Source: Antedon mediterranea (lineage: Eukaryota > Echinodermata > Crinoidea > Comatulida > Antedonidae). From it: a DNA stretch of 64,000 nucleotides. Shown here in pieces: positions 44,901-57,800 of this stretch. A model generated the notes under the pieces. It searched no databases. It was given only the letters and a program-made list of their open reading frames with translations, and was not told where the DNA came from. Position 1 is the first letter of the stretch. Each line of letters opens with the position of its first letter. A program made the position numbers and the translations under genes. The stretch lies in assembly GCF_964355755.1 (NCBI RefSeq), contig NC_092677.1, positions 4,717,001-4,781,000 on the forward strand, read 5' to 3'.

Positions 44901-47869
44901 CTCATCATATAACTGTAGTTAAACTGTGAAGGGTCAGGGTCAAAGATCAAGGTCCACAAAAAAAAACGAAAAAAAAGAAATAAAAAAAAAAAACCTCAGC
45001 AGGACTTGAACCAGCGATCTCAACTGTGAGAGGCTGGATAAATTACCATTGCACCAAACTCTCATCCACTTATTTGTAGTGTGCAGTTAGCCTATTTACA
45101 CTTAAAACTAAAAAAAAAATATTAAAAAATATATATTTTTTCCGGGGACATTTTATGTAGGGGAATTTTACAGTAGCGGAGGTTTGTACTCTCGGAGTAC
45201 CCTCTAGTTTGCAGATATATTAGACACACCCTAGGAAAATAATTTTAACCAGTGTCTATAAAAATCATATTGCTAGACTGTATGAGAGTATGTTTTTAGA
45301 AATATCATATCTAATTCAGTTACAATTTGAATAATGGTTTTTTTAAATTCAAGCAATAGTTTACTTCCAAAGAAACATTTCTTATACAACTTTAATGAAT
45401 ATAATAATGGAAGTGTAAATCATTTTATTAGGTATTTCAGAAGATTCAGGATCATTGTACATCATCCTAGTTGTTTTGATTGTTTGTCTGTTACTATGGA
45501 TACTGCTTCTTGTTTGTAAGTAAAATATCTTATCCCTAAATTATTATTTTAATTAGTTTACGTCTTTTTGAATAGCAAAGACAAATTCCATGGTATTCAA
45601 ATGTAAATTTATTATATTTTTAATTGCCCTTTACATTACTTTTTATGAATGTTGCTTCTCCTCTTAGAAAACATAAGACTATGTGTAAGGATAGAAGATA
45701 CAGATTATAATTTGATATGTAATTTATTTTTAGATTTTATGTATTACAAGAATATTGAGTGGAACAATACAGATATTAATACAGTGACAGTTGAAGGTGG
45801 TGAACCAGTTATGATGAGTTGGAAATACCGTCCAAGTATTGCAAGATTCAAGACTTTTGAAATAACAAAAGAAGACAAAGTGCTTGGTTCAAATCAAAAG
45901 CAATTCAGTAGTTGTAAAACCGTCTGTCAGTTTGTCTGTTATTGCTGTGCTTACTTTTGTGGATTCTTTTGTATTGAATACTGTGACAAATCATGTAAGT
46001 TATTACATATTTTTTATTTATCCTAAAGAAAGTATATTATTATTATTATATCATACCATTTTATTTGATGGGGTTTTTTTTCCATCATCATTTGAATAAT
46101 GTAATTATTAGTTTTTATTGTAATTGTTTTGACAATAATAAGATGTAATTTGTAAATAATGATTTTATATTCAATTTTCAATTAATTTAATTATTTTCCT
46201 TTTTAATGAAATGTTTTAGGTACAGTTTATACAATTCACTTTGTAGTAACATCTAGGGCATTTTAACAACGAGAGAAAATTGATTTGATTCTTAAAAACC
46301 CCAGCTGTATTTGTCCGATTTAATATATTCTATTAATAGTTAATACATTATACTCTTTTGTTTCATGTCATAGTTGAATACAACATTAAAGATAAAATGA
46401 AACATTTAAGCAGGTGAGTTTAGGTTTTTTCACCATTGTAACATGATGATAAGAAGTTGGTTTTCCAAGTGGTTAGGACACTTGACTGTCATATAGAGAG
46501 ACCTGGGTTCAATTCCCGACAACTCCCAGTTTACTCAGCTGTAAATGAGTACCTGGTTGAAAATACTAGAGAGGATAAGGCGGCGTGGAAAGAAACTGGC
46601 CACCCTACCACATAATGCCGAGGCTTAGTAAAATGAGCTCCTAACAGCTCATTCTTCTACGTTCAGAACCAAATACTGAACTTACCTTTTACCTAACATG
46701 ATTACATACATTATTTTTACTTTTTTAAATCTTAATATGAAAAAATCTCACAATATAGTATCAGATGAATGAAAGAGAATGTGCAGAAGTCTTGTAGTTT
46801 AATATTATTATCTTGTATTTCGTTCCCTATAGCAGTGGAAGTGGGGAAGAGTATTGGATGATGGTCACTGAAAGAGAACGTCCTGATGGTGCAGAGGTCC
46901 CTGCTGTTGTAATCAAATCAAGTTTACCTAAGCAGACTGCAGGAACTGAAGAAACTGCTGCACTTCCTAAATCTGGAGAGATAACAAAGGTTGGTAATAT
47001 GAGAGTAGTATAAAACTATTATTTGATTTTCAACTAACTTGAAAAGAATGAATAATTATCTATTGCATATCATATTGGTATATCTATCGTATATAAATAT
47101 CTACTTCCAAACTGTACTCTTAATTAAAATGCCATTATGTTGAAAAACAGTATATTAATATATCATAAATATAGCATTATCAAGTGCTTAAAAGTTTATG
47201 CCTAGCTATCTTGTCATGTACATTACATTTTCTGAATGTACAATTAGTCAAATTATCAAATTGGAACAACTGCCAAGGCAAGAAATTACCTACCACATGA
47301 TACAACCAACAATCAATATTTAAATTCTATGTATTTTACTGGGTTATTTATACATTATTTTAAAACATTCTTAAATGTAAAATCTGTTTCAATTTTGTTT
47401 TCAAAGACAAATACTGTTGATGAAGGTAGTGAACTTTTAGCAGAACATCAAGAAACATCTGGTGGGTATAAACTTTGCTATTTATTTATTCTCGTGATTA
47501 CTTCAGGTGGAACATGAATAGTTTATTTTTTACTTGATATGCATTCCAAAAAGTCCTGTTTCAGTAGAATTGAATGTATATCTCTTACTTCAATCAATCA
47601 ATCAATCAACTTAATTAATTTGTTTAGGTTGGTCTTACTCTTTTGTAGAATTTGTTTTTAATTGATTGTTACAGTAAACATTAACATTAACTATTCTGTC
47701 TCGGAAATTAAATTATTGTATTGTTGAAATTGCTAATGAAGTACAGGTTTATTTATTTTTTTATTTATTAGAAGTTATTAAGTTATTAATATTACAATAT
47801 CTATGTTGTTCTATCTTTATTTAAGGAGGACACTTCAACATCGGTCATACAGTAAGAATCTTTATTTAA
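38998..47869 (+). CDS. IgR8: Ig receptor with YxxM tail
   Basis: Plus-strand exons: V-type Ig 38998-39327, I-set-like Ig 43201-43512 (TFTCSIP, ITWYIDG, GRYTCKAES), third Ig 43720-43944 (CTAEGHPKP, LTCYAEN), transmembrane 45441-45515 (YIILVVLIVCLLLWILLLV), an uncertain exon 45734-45994, then tail exons 46374-46413, 46833-46989, 47407-47461 and a possible last exon 47826-47869 with TAA. Phases chain correctly (1-1 Ig exons; tail 1-2, 2-0, 0-1, 1-stop). The ectodomain is clearly homologous to IgR1-IgR7, but the transmembrane and tail are not. The tail has EEYWMM, a YxxM motif of the kind bound by PI3K p85, and no ITIM-like site. I could not identify the signal-peptide exon upstream of 38,998. 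The gene faces away from IgR7. Confidence 0.75.
40108..40733. mobile_element. Nested TTAA-flanked MITE
   Basis: TTAA at 40,104-40,107 and 40,734-40,737 flanks ends AGCCCCATTCCCTACG and (reversed) AGACCCCTTCCCTGCA. The interior holds a G+C-rich patch with TCCCAAAATGCATTGCGCG (40,270-40,288) and AGGCCT words. No coding capacity. Confidence 0.65.
42331..42358. repeat. Perfect 13-bp-arm palindrome
   Basis: CTAGATGGTACGC, two bases GA, then GCGTACCATCTAG, located close to the right end of the 39,834-42,501 transposon. Confidence 0.9.
42505..42582 (+). pseudogene. Relic I-set Ig exon
   Basis: It encodes a recognisable I-set start (STVYEGQSVTFTCSK) matching 43,230-43,275, then ends in TAA after three more codons and fades into intron. 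Its own acceptor and first five bases lie at 39,819-39,833, on the other side of a 2.7 kb transposon. It was therefore an additional I-set exon of IgR8, lying before the functional one at 43,201. Confidence 0.85.
44250..44645 (+). mobile_element. Non-LTR retrotransposon fragment (CR1/L2-like reverse transcriptase)
   Basis: The frame from 44,258 reads like the N-terminal part of a LINE reverse transcriptase (SPLDPIPTWILK), stops at 44,420, and resumes in another frame with KNYRPVSNLP near 44,455. The last 100 bases resemble the usual C-terminal end (KQLKTHLF) before 44,640. Large internal loss and frameshifts make it a dead fragment in the intron after the IgR8 third Ig exon. Confidence 0.75.
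44646..45208. mobile_element. CCTCCGCCAA repeat carrying a minus-strand tRNA-like part
   Basis: It starts TTACCTCCGCCAAGGAGG and ends with a CGGAGG...CCTCTAGT segment of opposite sense. On the minus strand, 45,064-44,996 has an A-box-like TGGTGCAATGG and the B-box GGTTCAAGTCC. Repeated TCAAGGTCA words lie near 44,795-44,820. It is a SINE-like or composite repeat; shorter relatives occur at 5404 and 17,723. Confidence 0.65.
45734..45994 (+). CDS. Uncertain IgR8 exon: part-Ig followed by Cys-rich hydrophobic stretch
   Basis: Open in phase 1-1 with acceptor TTTTTAG and donor GTAAGT, so it would splice to the same tail exon (46,374) as the transmembrane exon does. The first half resembles the start of the 59,150 Ig exon (TVEGGEPV against TVEGGNAR). 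The second half has eight cysteines in about 26 mostly hydrophobic residues (VCQFVCYCCAYFCGFFC). It could be an alternative membrane exon, or a decayed Ig plus membrane exon read out of its original frame. Confidence 0.4.
46456..46692 (+). mobile_element. tRNA-derived SINE
   Basis: The head resembles tRNA-Asp: CCAAGTGGTTAGGACAC (A box), TGTC in the anticodon region and the B box GGGTTCAATTCC. The body continues CAGCTGTAAATGAGTACCTG to about 46,690. It lies in an IgR8 tail intron on the same strand. Confidence 0.75.
47583..47611. repeat. (TCAA)n microsatellite
   Basis: Perfect or near-perfect TCAA repeats of about 20 bases after TTACTTC. Confidence 0.7.
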
Positions 47870-50800
47870 AAACTTTAAAAGCGCAGTAGCATGCACAAAA
47901 AAATGTTTGAATATTGTTATAGCTATTAAGTTATGCAATCACAATTTCTATGACAATAATTGTGTAAAGACATATACATCAATTCTGAAGCATTTATAGA
48001 AAATATAATCTGTGTCTATCTAGATTCCAGTATTAAAATTAAGTTTTTAAACATGTGAATATAATAATCCAAGCAATGTTGATTGAAGTGGTTATGGGCT
48101 GAGTGTAAGGCCGGTGTGCCGCAAAATAAAATATGTTCTTCATTGGTAAGAATTAGTCTTCTTGGACTGGATGTCCTGTTTACAAACCTGGTTTGTGAGA
48201 ACCCAGTGCATCCCAGTAGTGGTTACCCCATTGTACTTGGCCATCTACCCCTGTTTCACTTGTACACAATTTAGCCCAGTTACGCTGCAAGCTGGTATTT
48301 AGCACTTAGAGGTTTCATGACATCAGGCGCTTTATTAGTCCAGGATATTATTAAAATTTATTAAAAAGTCCCTCCAACCAAGATTTGAACCCGGACTACT
48401 GGGGCTTTTATGGTATTGTTCAAACCCCATTGGATAGCGACTCTTTCACTCTTGGTGTGGTACAGCCGAACAGCACTAGTCCTTAAATTGTACTCACCAG
48501 AGATCAAATTGATATTCCCTCATCTTTCAGTATTTTAAAGCAGGAACAATTTTTTTTTTCATTTTTGTTCTATATAATTTTGGAGATCATATGATGCTAA
48601 TGTGTTTTCTCTTAATTTTCAGCTTTTTACTTTTAAACCTATTTCTGTTGTGCAAGCTGGCTATAGTGATTCATACAGATGAACTAATATTGAATTTGTA
48701 TTATTATATAGTCTGTTTTAATCATTTGTTTGTGATCAACACTTTCATGAAAACATTTACAGTTATAGTACTCTTTATGGTTCTATATTTTCTAAAGGTT
48801 GTTGATTGATTGATTGAACAAAAATGTAATGTTGGCATAGAAGAAGTATCAATATTGTATAAACATAAATTTATAATATTTTTATTTATAAATTAAGATT
48901 ACGTATGTATTAGGTATAGTTAAAACAAAGACAATGACCACTCAAACTCCAAACTGTACAGTATAGTTTTGTTTTTTGCTATACCATCATCACAGCTGTA
49001 TTGTCTAAGTGTTGTATTATTTTTCACTGTTATGATGAATTTTCATAAAAAATTGACTTTATAAATGGGAAGACCGACTAAAATTACATCAGAAGTATAA
49101 TTTTACAAAAGTAATTGATATGGTTAATGATAACGAGTCGTCGGAAGATGGACCATTTCACGAATTTCCTATTTTGTAACCACAGTGTGATTTTGCCGTA
49201 GCTGCACTTGTAATCTGGCCTGATTTCACAGCCTTCTTTCTGCTTCACTGGGCGCTTATATTAATTGAAACTTTTACCGTTAAAGAGACAAACAAATATA
49301 TTTTACATTTTTAACTATTCATTTTAAACCCGGAACCCCCCTTTAAGTGTTGTATTATTTTTTATTTAATGTTCTAGCTAAAGACTTGAATGAAAGGTAA
49401 TGTTTTTCGGTATTTGATATTTATTTATTGGGATTTTTTTATGTTAAAGATATGTACTGCCAGCAAATCTCTTTTTTTGTCCATTTACCCATTATTATGC
49501 AAAATTACACAAATAACCTTTCACTAACATATAAAACTTCATTTATTATATGAAGTATTTCATGCTATGTGACCAAAGATTTACTACAGCCATTTCTATT
49601 TCTTTCACTAATTTAAAACCTCTCTGGGTATGTACAACACATCTACATCCATGCAAAGCTAGTGAAATGCTCATAGTTTTTTTCCTCTATGAGAATTGCC
49701 ACAACCTTACATGACACCAAACCCTTTTATAATTTACAAGCCATGAATAATGGAGAATTTCAGATTCTTCAGATCAGCAAAAAAAACCCCAAAATAACAT
49801 AATGTGAATAAGATTCTTCTATGCTTAATTCATGTGCATGCTTTTTTACAAAACATTTTATGCGCCAATGTTGAAGAACAGCCAATGAGCAACCTTTTTT
49901 TCTCTTCTTTGGCAAACAATTGTGTTTAGTTTTTTAGTTGTTTTTGTTTTTTTGTGGCAATTTATCTTTATCGGTTTTAGGGTTTGCCTGACTAATTTGG
50001 TAGTTTACCTTTTTCCTTTAATTTTCAACTGTTGCTAATAATATTTTACATACTTGGTTTGCTATATACTTACCATAGATTATATACTGTCCTTACTGTA
50101 TATCCTGTCTGTGTTTGTGCTTTGGTTGCAGTCTTAATCTACAAAATACACAATTTGTTTACATTGATAGAGTATACACATTGCCATTCACTTGCTTCAT
50201 TCTGCCCTTTTATATTACTTCTAATATGATTAATTGTCATATTCAGAATCATGTATTATCATATACATTTCTTCAGTAGTTTGCCATTATCTGTATCTGT
50301 TATATTATTTGATTCAAAACTCATTACCATATTATTACATTGAATATTATTTTATATTACATTTTTTTTATAACTTTAATTGGGTATTGCTAGCTTGGTG
50401 CATCTTATTTTCTTCTGTATTTTAAACACAAACTTTGCTTTTATTGTATAAAACCTCATTAAAATAGTATCTACAGTATATATACATTTACATAAGGGCA
50501 AAATTAGTATACAAATAATGTTTATGAATGGGGAGAATTTCTTGTATCGCATGTTAAACTAAATAGATAATTTTGAAATAAATAATTATATTTCATTTTT
50601 CACTTTATTAAAGATAAAATGTGTATGATTTCAAGTTGTCATCCATTAATTGGACAAGCAAAAAGAAATATAATTAAATTATTCTTTTATTTACACCTTT
50701 CTTGAAAGCTGTTATATGTACATTTATATGTCAAAAGATCAACTTATATCATTTATTATAATTGTAATTTGCAATTTAAATTGTTCAAAATTACCTGTTA

Positions 50801-51673
50801 TATGACCACAACAGAAATGAATAAATAATACATTTTTATTCCTTATTTTACATAATCATTGGTTTAATTTGTAACTTTCGACTGATTGATAGAATTAGTC
50901 AAATTTACATACATAGAAATTATTTAGTTTAAAAGTTATATATATAGTAGATCATATCACTACTTTCACTGTCAGTCCATTTAGCTGAAACTTTTTTTTT
51001 CATAAAATGTTAATGTTAACATTCATTGTGACTTTTAAAAAAAATATTATTTATTCAATTATGTAGTCTACTTAATGTGTAACATTTATCATTACAAATA
51101 ATAATAAATCAGTTAGATTGTAGAGTGAAAGATCAATGAACTCGTTTCAGCATCATTTCTAAATCCTATATTTTTCCCTGATTTATTATAATGTGTATTT
51201 GGTTTTTTTTCAGATCTAAAACTTCTTACTCAGGTAAGTAACATTATTTTTTTTTTAATGCAATTTTGTTTTACTATTGTACAATACTAGATTTACCTTC
51301 ATTGTGACACTACTTCATTTACATAATGCATATGCCCAAAGTAATTATTAAATACACAAATTAGATGCATTTAAATGAATTATTTGTTTTTTCAAAAAAA
51401 ATAAATTAAAAAATGTTTTCTATTAAAGTAATATTTCTGAAAGCCATCATATTAATGAACTTACTTTTAGAAGAGAAATTATAAAATGAAACTCTTGACA
51501 CACTGAAGGGCCATTCATACAATTTCAGTGAAATGGTGAATGTACTGATGTATAGACAACATCAATTAACCATTTTTTTTTTTTACTTTTACAATTAAAA
51601 GTACTAAAATGAAGAAATTAAATTTTAGATGACTTTATTTAATGATATTTTGTTTGTTTTTGTGTTTTTTAAG
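47870..51673. other. Interval between IgR8 and the Ig-sialidase gene
   Basis: A 3.8 kb A+T-rich stretch. It contains a weak tRNA-like piece on the minus strand at about 48,470-48,369 (GGGTTCAAATCT B box) and possible tiny exons, for example 51,213-51,233 between CAG and GTAAGT. No promoter or signal peptide for the downstream gene could be assigned, so its 5' exons may be here unrecognised, or it may be joined to IgR8. Confidence 0.4.
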
Positions 51674-51805
51674 TGGCTACAAATGGTAGAGGAAGAATCA
51701 GCCTAACGGTTTCAAATCCTGTGAGATCTGATTCAGGAGAGTACAACTGCAATATAGAGGGCAGTAGACAGCAGTATACAGGTGTCAACAATTTATCTGT
51801 TTATT
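51674..51805 (+). CDS. Half-Ig exon (C-terminal strands of a V-type domain)
   Basis: It begins at [10 protein letters not shown] and runs through [11 protein letters not shown] to NLSVYC, matching only the second half of the V-type exon of the IgR family (NGRFKLNI...FQCEI...LTVYC). It is 132 nt, phase 1-1, donor GTAAGT. The first cysteine and the Trp strand are absent. It is either a remnant of a full V exon or a split exon whose first half was not found. Confidence 0.55.
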
Positions 51806-54800
51806 GTAAGTTTTATTTTGAATTTAAATTAAATAGGTTTTTTTTTTCATTGAGATCCAGCTACTGATACAGCGTTGTCAATTTTGTTTAGTAATTTGCC
51901 TGTGTATTTATTGTATTAGTAGGCTATACATAATATAAATTAACACGCACAGAATAAATCTTAAACTGCCTGGTGAAAATTTAATTAATTTGAAAAGATA
52001 AAGATGAGAAAATCTGTAATAATAAGAAAAATGTTGCCCCAACCGTAGTACAACAGGCCCGTAGCCGGGGGGGGGGGGGGGGGGGGGGGGGGGTTTGATA
52101 GTTCGGGCGAACCCTCTTTTACAGAGAACTCCCTTAAACCGACTACGAACCCCCATCCCCAACATGCCCAATACACCCATCTCTGAAAATCCTCCAAATA
52201 CGTGCCCCACTGTACAAAAGGTTATTTGTAAATTAAAAAATTTGTAAACTCGTTCGTGAATAACTCGTACCTCCTTCTGTATGAGTATATGTCGATCGAG
52301 CGATACGTGTCTCCAAATTTCAATTTTTTTTATTTTTTTTTTTACCTGAAAAATAAATATGAATTTTCTGTCACTGGATACAACGAGCTAGGCCATGAAC
52401 GATTCGTACAATTTCACCACCAAAAAACCGCGTACCTATTGTTTAGATTACTGGCAGTCAGCATGCATAAAGTATATAGCCTTCCGACGTACATCAAAAT
52501 GCTGCGGTTAGCTACAGTATTTGTGTGTGGCTATGAAGTATAGTGTGTCATCATCAACTATATCAATACCACCTCTTTACATTGATATATTTAATTTCCG
52601 CAACAAATTGCTGTAAATAAATATAGCTAGAGCTGTGCATTGAATGCCTTCTTACCCAAAATGTTCTTTTTCAGAGCTTCCCCTAGATGCATTGACTGGA
52701 AAAAAATACAGAGTGAACGATCAAACAATCTGACCAACAATCGGCGGTTCCACACAGAACACATGCATCCAACATACGGCAACAAAATGTTATCGTCCAT
52801 GCTATGTTGCATGAGAGTGTCCAATTATCATGAATTTTATGTGCAAAAGAGTACCATTTTTGGCCATCTAGGGGTGTCATGTAACAAAATTCGCTAAGTG
52901 ACCCAAATACTTAGTGTCCGAATCCCCCCCCCCCCCCCACCTTGACAGATCCTCGCTACGGCCCTGTACAACATTATATTATACTTGTCATATTCATTAA
53001 ATTAATATTTGTACTATATATATTTTTTAAGGGATTGAGATGGTAGCTCCCAAGTACTCAACAAAACGTGATGTCAGTAATGTTGAAATGAAGTGCAGAT
53101 ATGGACCATCAGATATGCCATTAATATGTTACAAGTGGAAGAAGATTAGGAAAGATGGCACAACAGAGATTGAGGATTGTGAAAAAGATTCTAGATTTGA
53201 AGTAACAAGTTGCCAAAATAACATTCTGTCTTTGAAGATAAAGAATGTTATACTTGGTGATGCTGGGATGTATCAATGTGAAGTGAAGCCAGTTAATGGA
53301 GGACAAATACTGAAAGATACTACACATCTGACAGTGAAGGAAGGTAATTTGTGTTTATTTACATTTACCACAGCCTCCCAATTTTGTGTGTGAATTAAAT
53401 TGTTCAGTTAAAATGATAAGTTAGTTAATGTTACAATTTTACCATCATTTCAAACATCTAAGGGTGTGTGTGAAAAAATAAAAGAATTTTTTCAGGTATC
53501 CAAATGTTTCTTGGGTTGGTGCAAAATTGAGATTTTTGAGTAGAAGTTCCATGTGTAGAAGGCTTTGCATGTGGGTGTCCCAGTCCACCTCCACACAGGG
53601 CAGTAAAACTGATCACTTGTTTTAATCAATAGAAAAGTACACATATTTTTGAGAATCTTTATTTTTATTAATCTACTTTTATTATAAACAATTGCTTTTG
53701 AAGAATTATTATCTCTGTCTTGTTTTTATAGATGCCATCAAAATTGACATTCCTGATGTTATTACCAATGAAAGTTTGAATGTTAAATTATTCTTAAACC
53801 TAACATATGTTGATGATTCTGCTGCAATATCCAATGTCACGTGGTATAAGCATTTTGAGGATGAAGCAAAGGAGCGGCTGACATCATTACAGCCACCATA
53901 TTCAACACCACGCTGTCAAAGCGCATATGAGGACAAGAGTAAGGTGTACCTTAAGATCAACAATGTTGAATCTGAAGATGCAAGAAAATACACATGCGAA
54001 GTGCAAGTTGAAGGAAGACAGAAAATATACAAGTGTTTTGGGAGGTTAGAAGTTCAAGGTAATATACTACAATATTATCATTATTGTAACTGCCCTAAAA
54101 ATAATGCGAGTGATATTCGTTATTCAAGTCCAACACCCAAGGTGCTCCTTTATTCCTGTTTCTTGAATGTGAACCAGATTACTAAAACAAAACATAACAA
54201 CGACCTATAAATGCATGTCTAGCAATATATGTGGCTCCTCAAGCGTCAAACTGAAAAGTTTTGTATTTAAGTTAAAACAAACAATATAAAAGACGATCCC
54301 TTAAACTAATTAAAAATGCAAAACCGTGTCGTCATAGCAACGGATAACAAAATCCTTGCGGTTAACTCCTCCTACAACGACGCGACACCTACATGCTAAA
54401 AACATTGCCATTGTACAGCTATACGTAAATCAATTAAAATGATCACATGAACTATAAAGTTTTGCGAAGATTATCATAACTATAGTATCCAGGTGCTTAA
54501 TGCAATGCAGTAACTTTAACAATGAATTATTAATACTAATACTTAGTAAATGATTAAATTAAGATACAACAGGTCAAAGCCATATCTCATCAATATATAT
54601 ACAGTAGGCCTAGGCCTAGCTAGGTAACATAACCGAAATTAATGGCGTCTCAATAGAACTTTGCCTAATAACATTAAATCTGTATGAGTTATTGATCAAT
54701 AAATGTAGCGGAATGCAGCTTACCAAAAATAGCAAAGTCACCCGCTATCTGCAGTACATAAACAATTCAGGTAAATATCAAAATTTAAACAATGTATGTC

Positions 54801-57800
54801 AATATCCTATAATTAAAGTCACTAGCTGTGATCATACATCCTCTGCTCTCTAATGCAAGATACCTCCTCACATGGTCCTAAAATGACGTCATTTTCTTAA
54901 TAATGCGCCCTCTCTAAATATTTAAAACTAGTTTGGGACCAAACATCCCGGCCCCTCTATTGCTATACTGAATTAAGGCATTAGCAAACATAGTTAACAA
55001 TTTAACAATAAATAAATTAATGTAACAACAATTTAACAATCTATTAAACAGCATCTGAACTACTGACTCTGCCTCCAGAATCACAACCAACTTCGTGATG
55101 GGCCGTACCAGTTCAGCGCTTGCAGTTCTCAGCTTAACCGATCTCACCAGTCCTCTTGCATCCTTATAAACTTCCAACACTCTTGCCATTGGCCACTGTC
55201 CTCTTGAGGAATTCTCCGCAATTATAACAATGTCTTCTACATCCACATTTCTACGCTCTTTAAACCATTTCTGACGCTCCATCAATGTTGCCAAATACTC
55301 CTTCCTCCATCTTTTCCAGAATACATTAACTCAGGTATTGCGCCTGTCTCCATCTCTTACGATATACATCTGCCTCACTGAATATACCTGGAGCAGGTAT
55401 ATAATCTGCTTGTGCCAGTAACAGGTGATTCGGCGTTAGTGGGCGATCTTCCTTAGGATCATCAGACAGCATTGTCAATGGCCGTCCGTTAACAATCGCC
55501 TCCACCTCACAAAACAATGTCCTCAGACCTTCATCATTTAGTTTTATTGTCTGCTCCTTTAACAATCCATATAACACCTTTCTTTTATCGATCTGATCAT
55601 TCTTTCCCAGACTCCCCCTTGGTGGGAGGCAGCTGGAGGATTAAATCTCCAATCTATTCCGTCTCGTCTTAATACTGTGTGAATCTGTGTGTTGTTCCAT
55701 TCTTTCATTCCCTTTCTTAGCTCCTTGTCGGCTCCTACTAAATTGGTTCTGTTGTCCGACAGCATGTATCTTACAGCACCTCGTCTGGCAATAAATCGCC
55801 TTACAGCATTTATACAGGAGTCCGTATCTAGCGAATCAGCCATTTCTAGATGAATCGCTCGTGTATTGAATTGAAGCATGTGAACACAACTCCGTACCGT
55901 TTTAAGACTGTCCTTCCTCTTTTGATTTCTATTGGACCAAAGTAGTCAACTCCAGATCTGGTAAACGGCTTCTCTCCGCTCATTAATCTTAAGCTTTGGT
56001 AATTCAGACATTTTCTGGGTCTCCAAACGTCCATTATACCTACGACAAGTAACACACCTTGAGAGAATACTCTTTGTCAACTTAAGTGCTCTTGTCACCC
56101 AATACTTCTCTCTGAATCTTGCTAGTACGGCATTCCTTCCTACATGACCCATGCGTTGGTGAATATCATTGATTATTATACCAGCAACTATGGATGTTTT
56201 TAGAAGCAATATTGGGTGTTTAGCTTCTAATGGTATAGATGCTCCTGCTATTCTTCCACCCACTCTGATGATTCCCTTTTCATCCTTAAAGGGGTCCAAC
56301 TTAAATGTGTCTTTGCCCATAGGTAGTTTTGAAGTTTCCAACTGCAGATATCTTATTATTTCTGTCTCAGCGGCATCAAGCTCTGAGCTTGTTATTGGCT
56401 CAATCCTTCTTACTCTTCCCTTTGGTGGTGTACGGGTTTTGCAACGTTGCATTAAATTACCCTTGACTCGAAGCATCCAAGCGACAAACACCTTTAACCG
56501 GCTCCAACTAGAAAATCTTCCAAACAATGATTCAATATAATGACATGAATTAACTGTTGCTGCTGCTGCATATTTTACATCTGGGTCACTTATTGACAGC
56601 AAAGCCATTCCTAGGTTTCCCTTGTCTTCTTGGTTTCTTAAGAACACCGGCCCCTTTAGCCACATTTCAACCTCCACCTTCTTGCTTAAGTGCATACCTC
56701 GTGAAGCTATGTCTGCAGGATTATTTGCAGTATCCACGTGTCTCCACTGCTCGCACTCACTTCCTTCGTGAATGATTGATCACCTATTTGCTGCAAAGGT
56801 GCTAAATCTTGTTTTGTTGTTTCTTATGTAGTTTATAACTAGCATGCTATCGGTCCAGAATATTACTCTTTTGAATGTGGTGTCAACTTCTTCTCGAACT
56901 AGACTTGCACATTTAACTGCTAGAGTTGCAGCGGTTAATTCTAGTCTGGGAATCGTCATCTTCTTAAGAGGTGCCACTCTTGATCGTCCATAAAGTATGT
57001 TACTGTCGATCGTTTCTCCTACCTGCGACCGCACATATATAGCAACTCCATAACCATTTTCGCTTGCGTCCGCAAACACGTGAAGTTCTTGGTCGGTTCT
57101 AAGTTTACATGTAATAAACCTGGGCACACGCAATTCCTCAACTAGAGGTAAGCTCTCTAGCCAGCGTTTCCACCTACGTAATTCATTTCCCTCCAACTGG
57201 ATTATTCCAATTCTTGCCTTTCTTGATTAGTTCTTGAAGAAGAATCTTAGGTGTTAACATCACGGGCGATGCCAGTCCCATAGGATCAAACACCGAGCTT
57301 ATTGTAGATAATATGCCCCTTCGGGTACATGGCTGCTCTGTGATACTGGAAAGCTGATAACATAGACAGTCACTCATTGGGTCCCATTGCACTCCAAGTG
57401 CCCTTTCGCTTGGAATTCCTTCTTCCTTAAATGCTAGGGCTTGTAGTTCCTTTGATCTGTTCTCTACTGGAACAGAGTTGATGACATCTCGTCTGTTACT
57501 GGTCCATTTACCTAGATTAAACCCGCCTTTTGCACAGAGTTCCTTAAGGTTTTTTACCATATTTATACCATCAGATGTTGATCCAACTGACTTTAAGCAA
57601 TCATCAACATAGAAGTTGCGTAGTAACGTCTGCGAGACTTCATCTTCTGTACTTGGTCTATTGTCTAAAGCTGTTTGTCTTAAAAACAATATATTGGCGC
57701 AAGCAGGAGAAGACGCTGCTCCAAACAAATGTGCTGTCTTTCTATACTCCACTGGTTGCTGGTTGACATCTCCTTCTGCCACCAGAAAAATCTCATATAG

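Noticed and set aside
48591-50425. Several hydrophobic open frames (Leu/Ile/Tyr-rich) as membrane proteins
   Set aside because: A+T-rich DNA gives such peptides by chance; no start context, splice logic or homology was seen.
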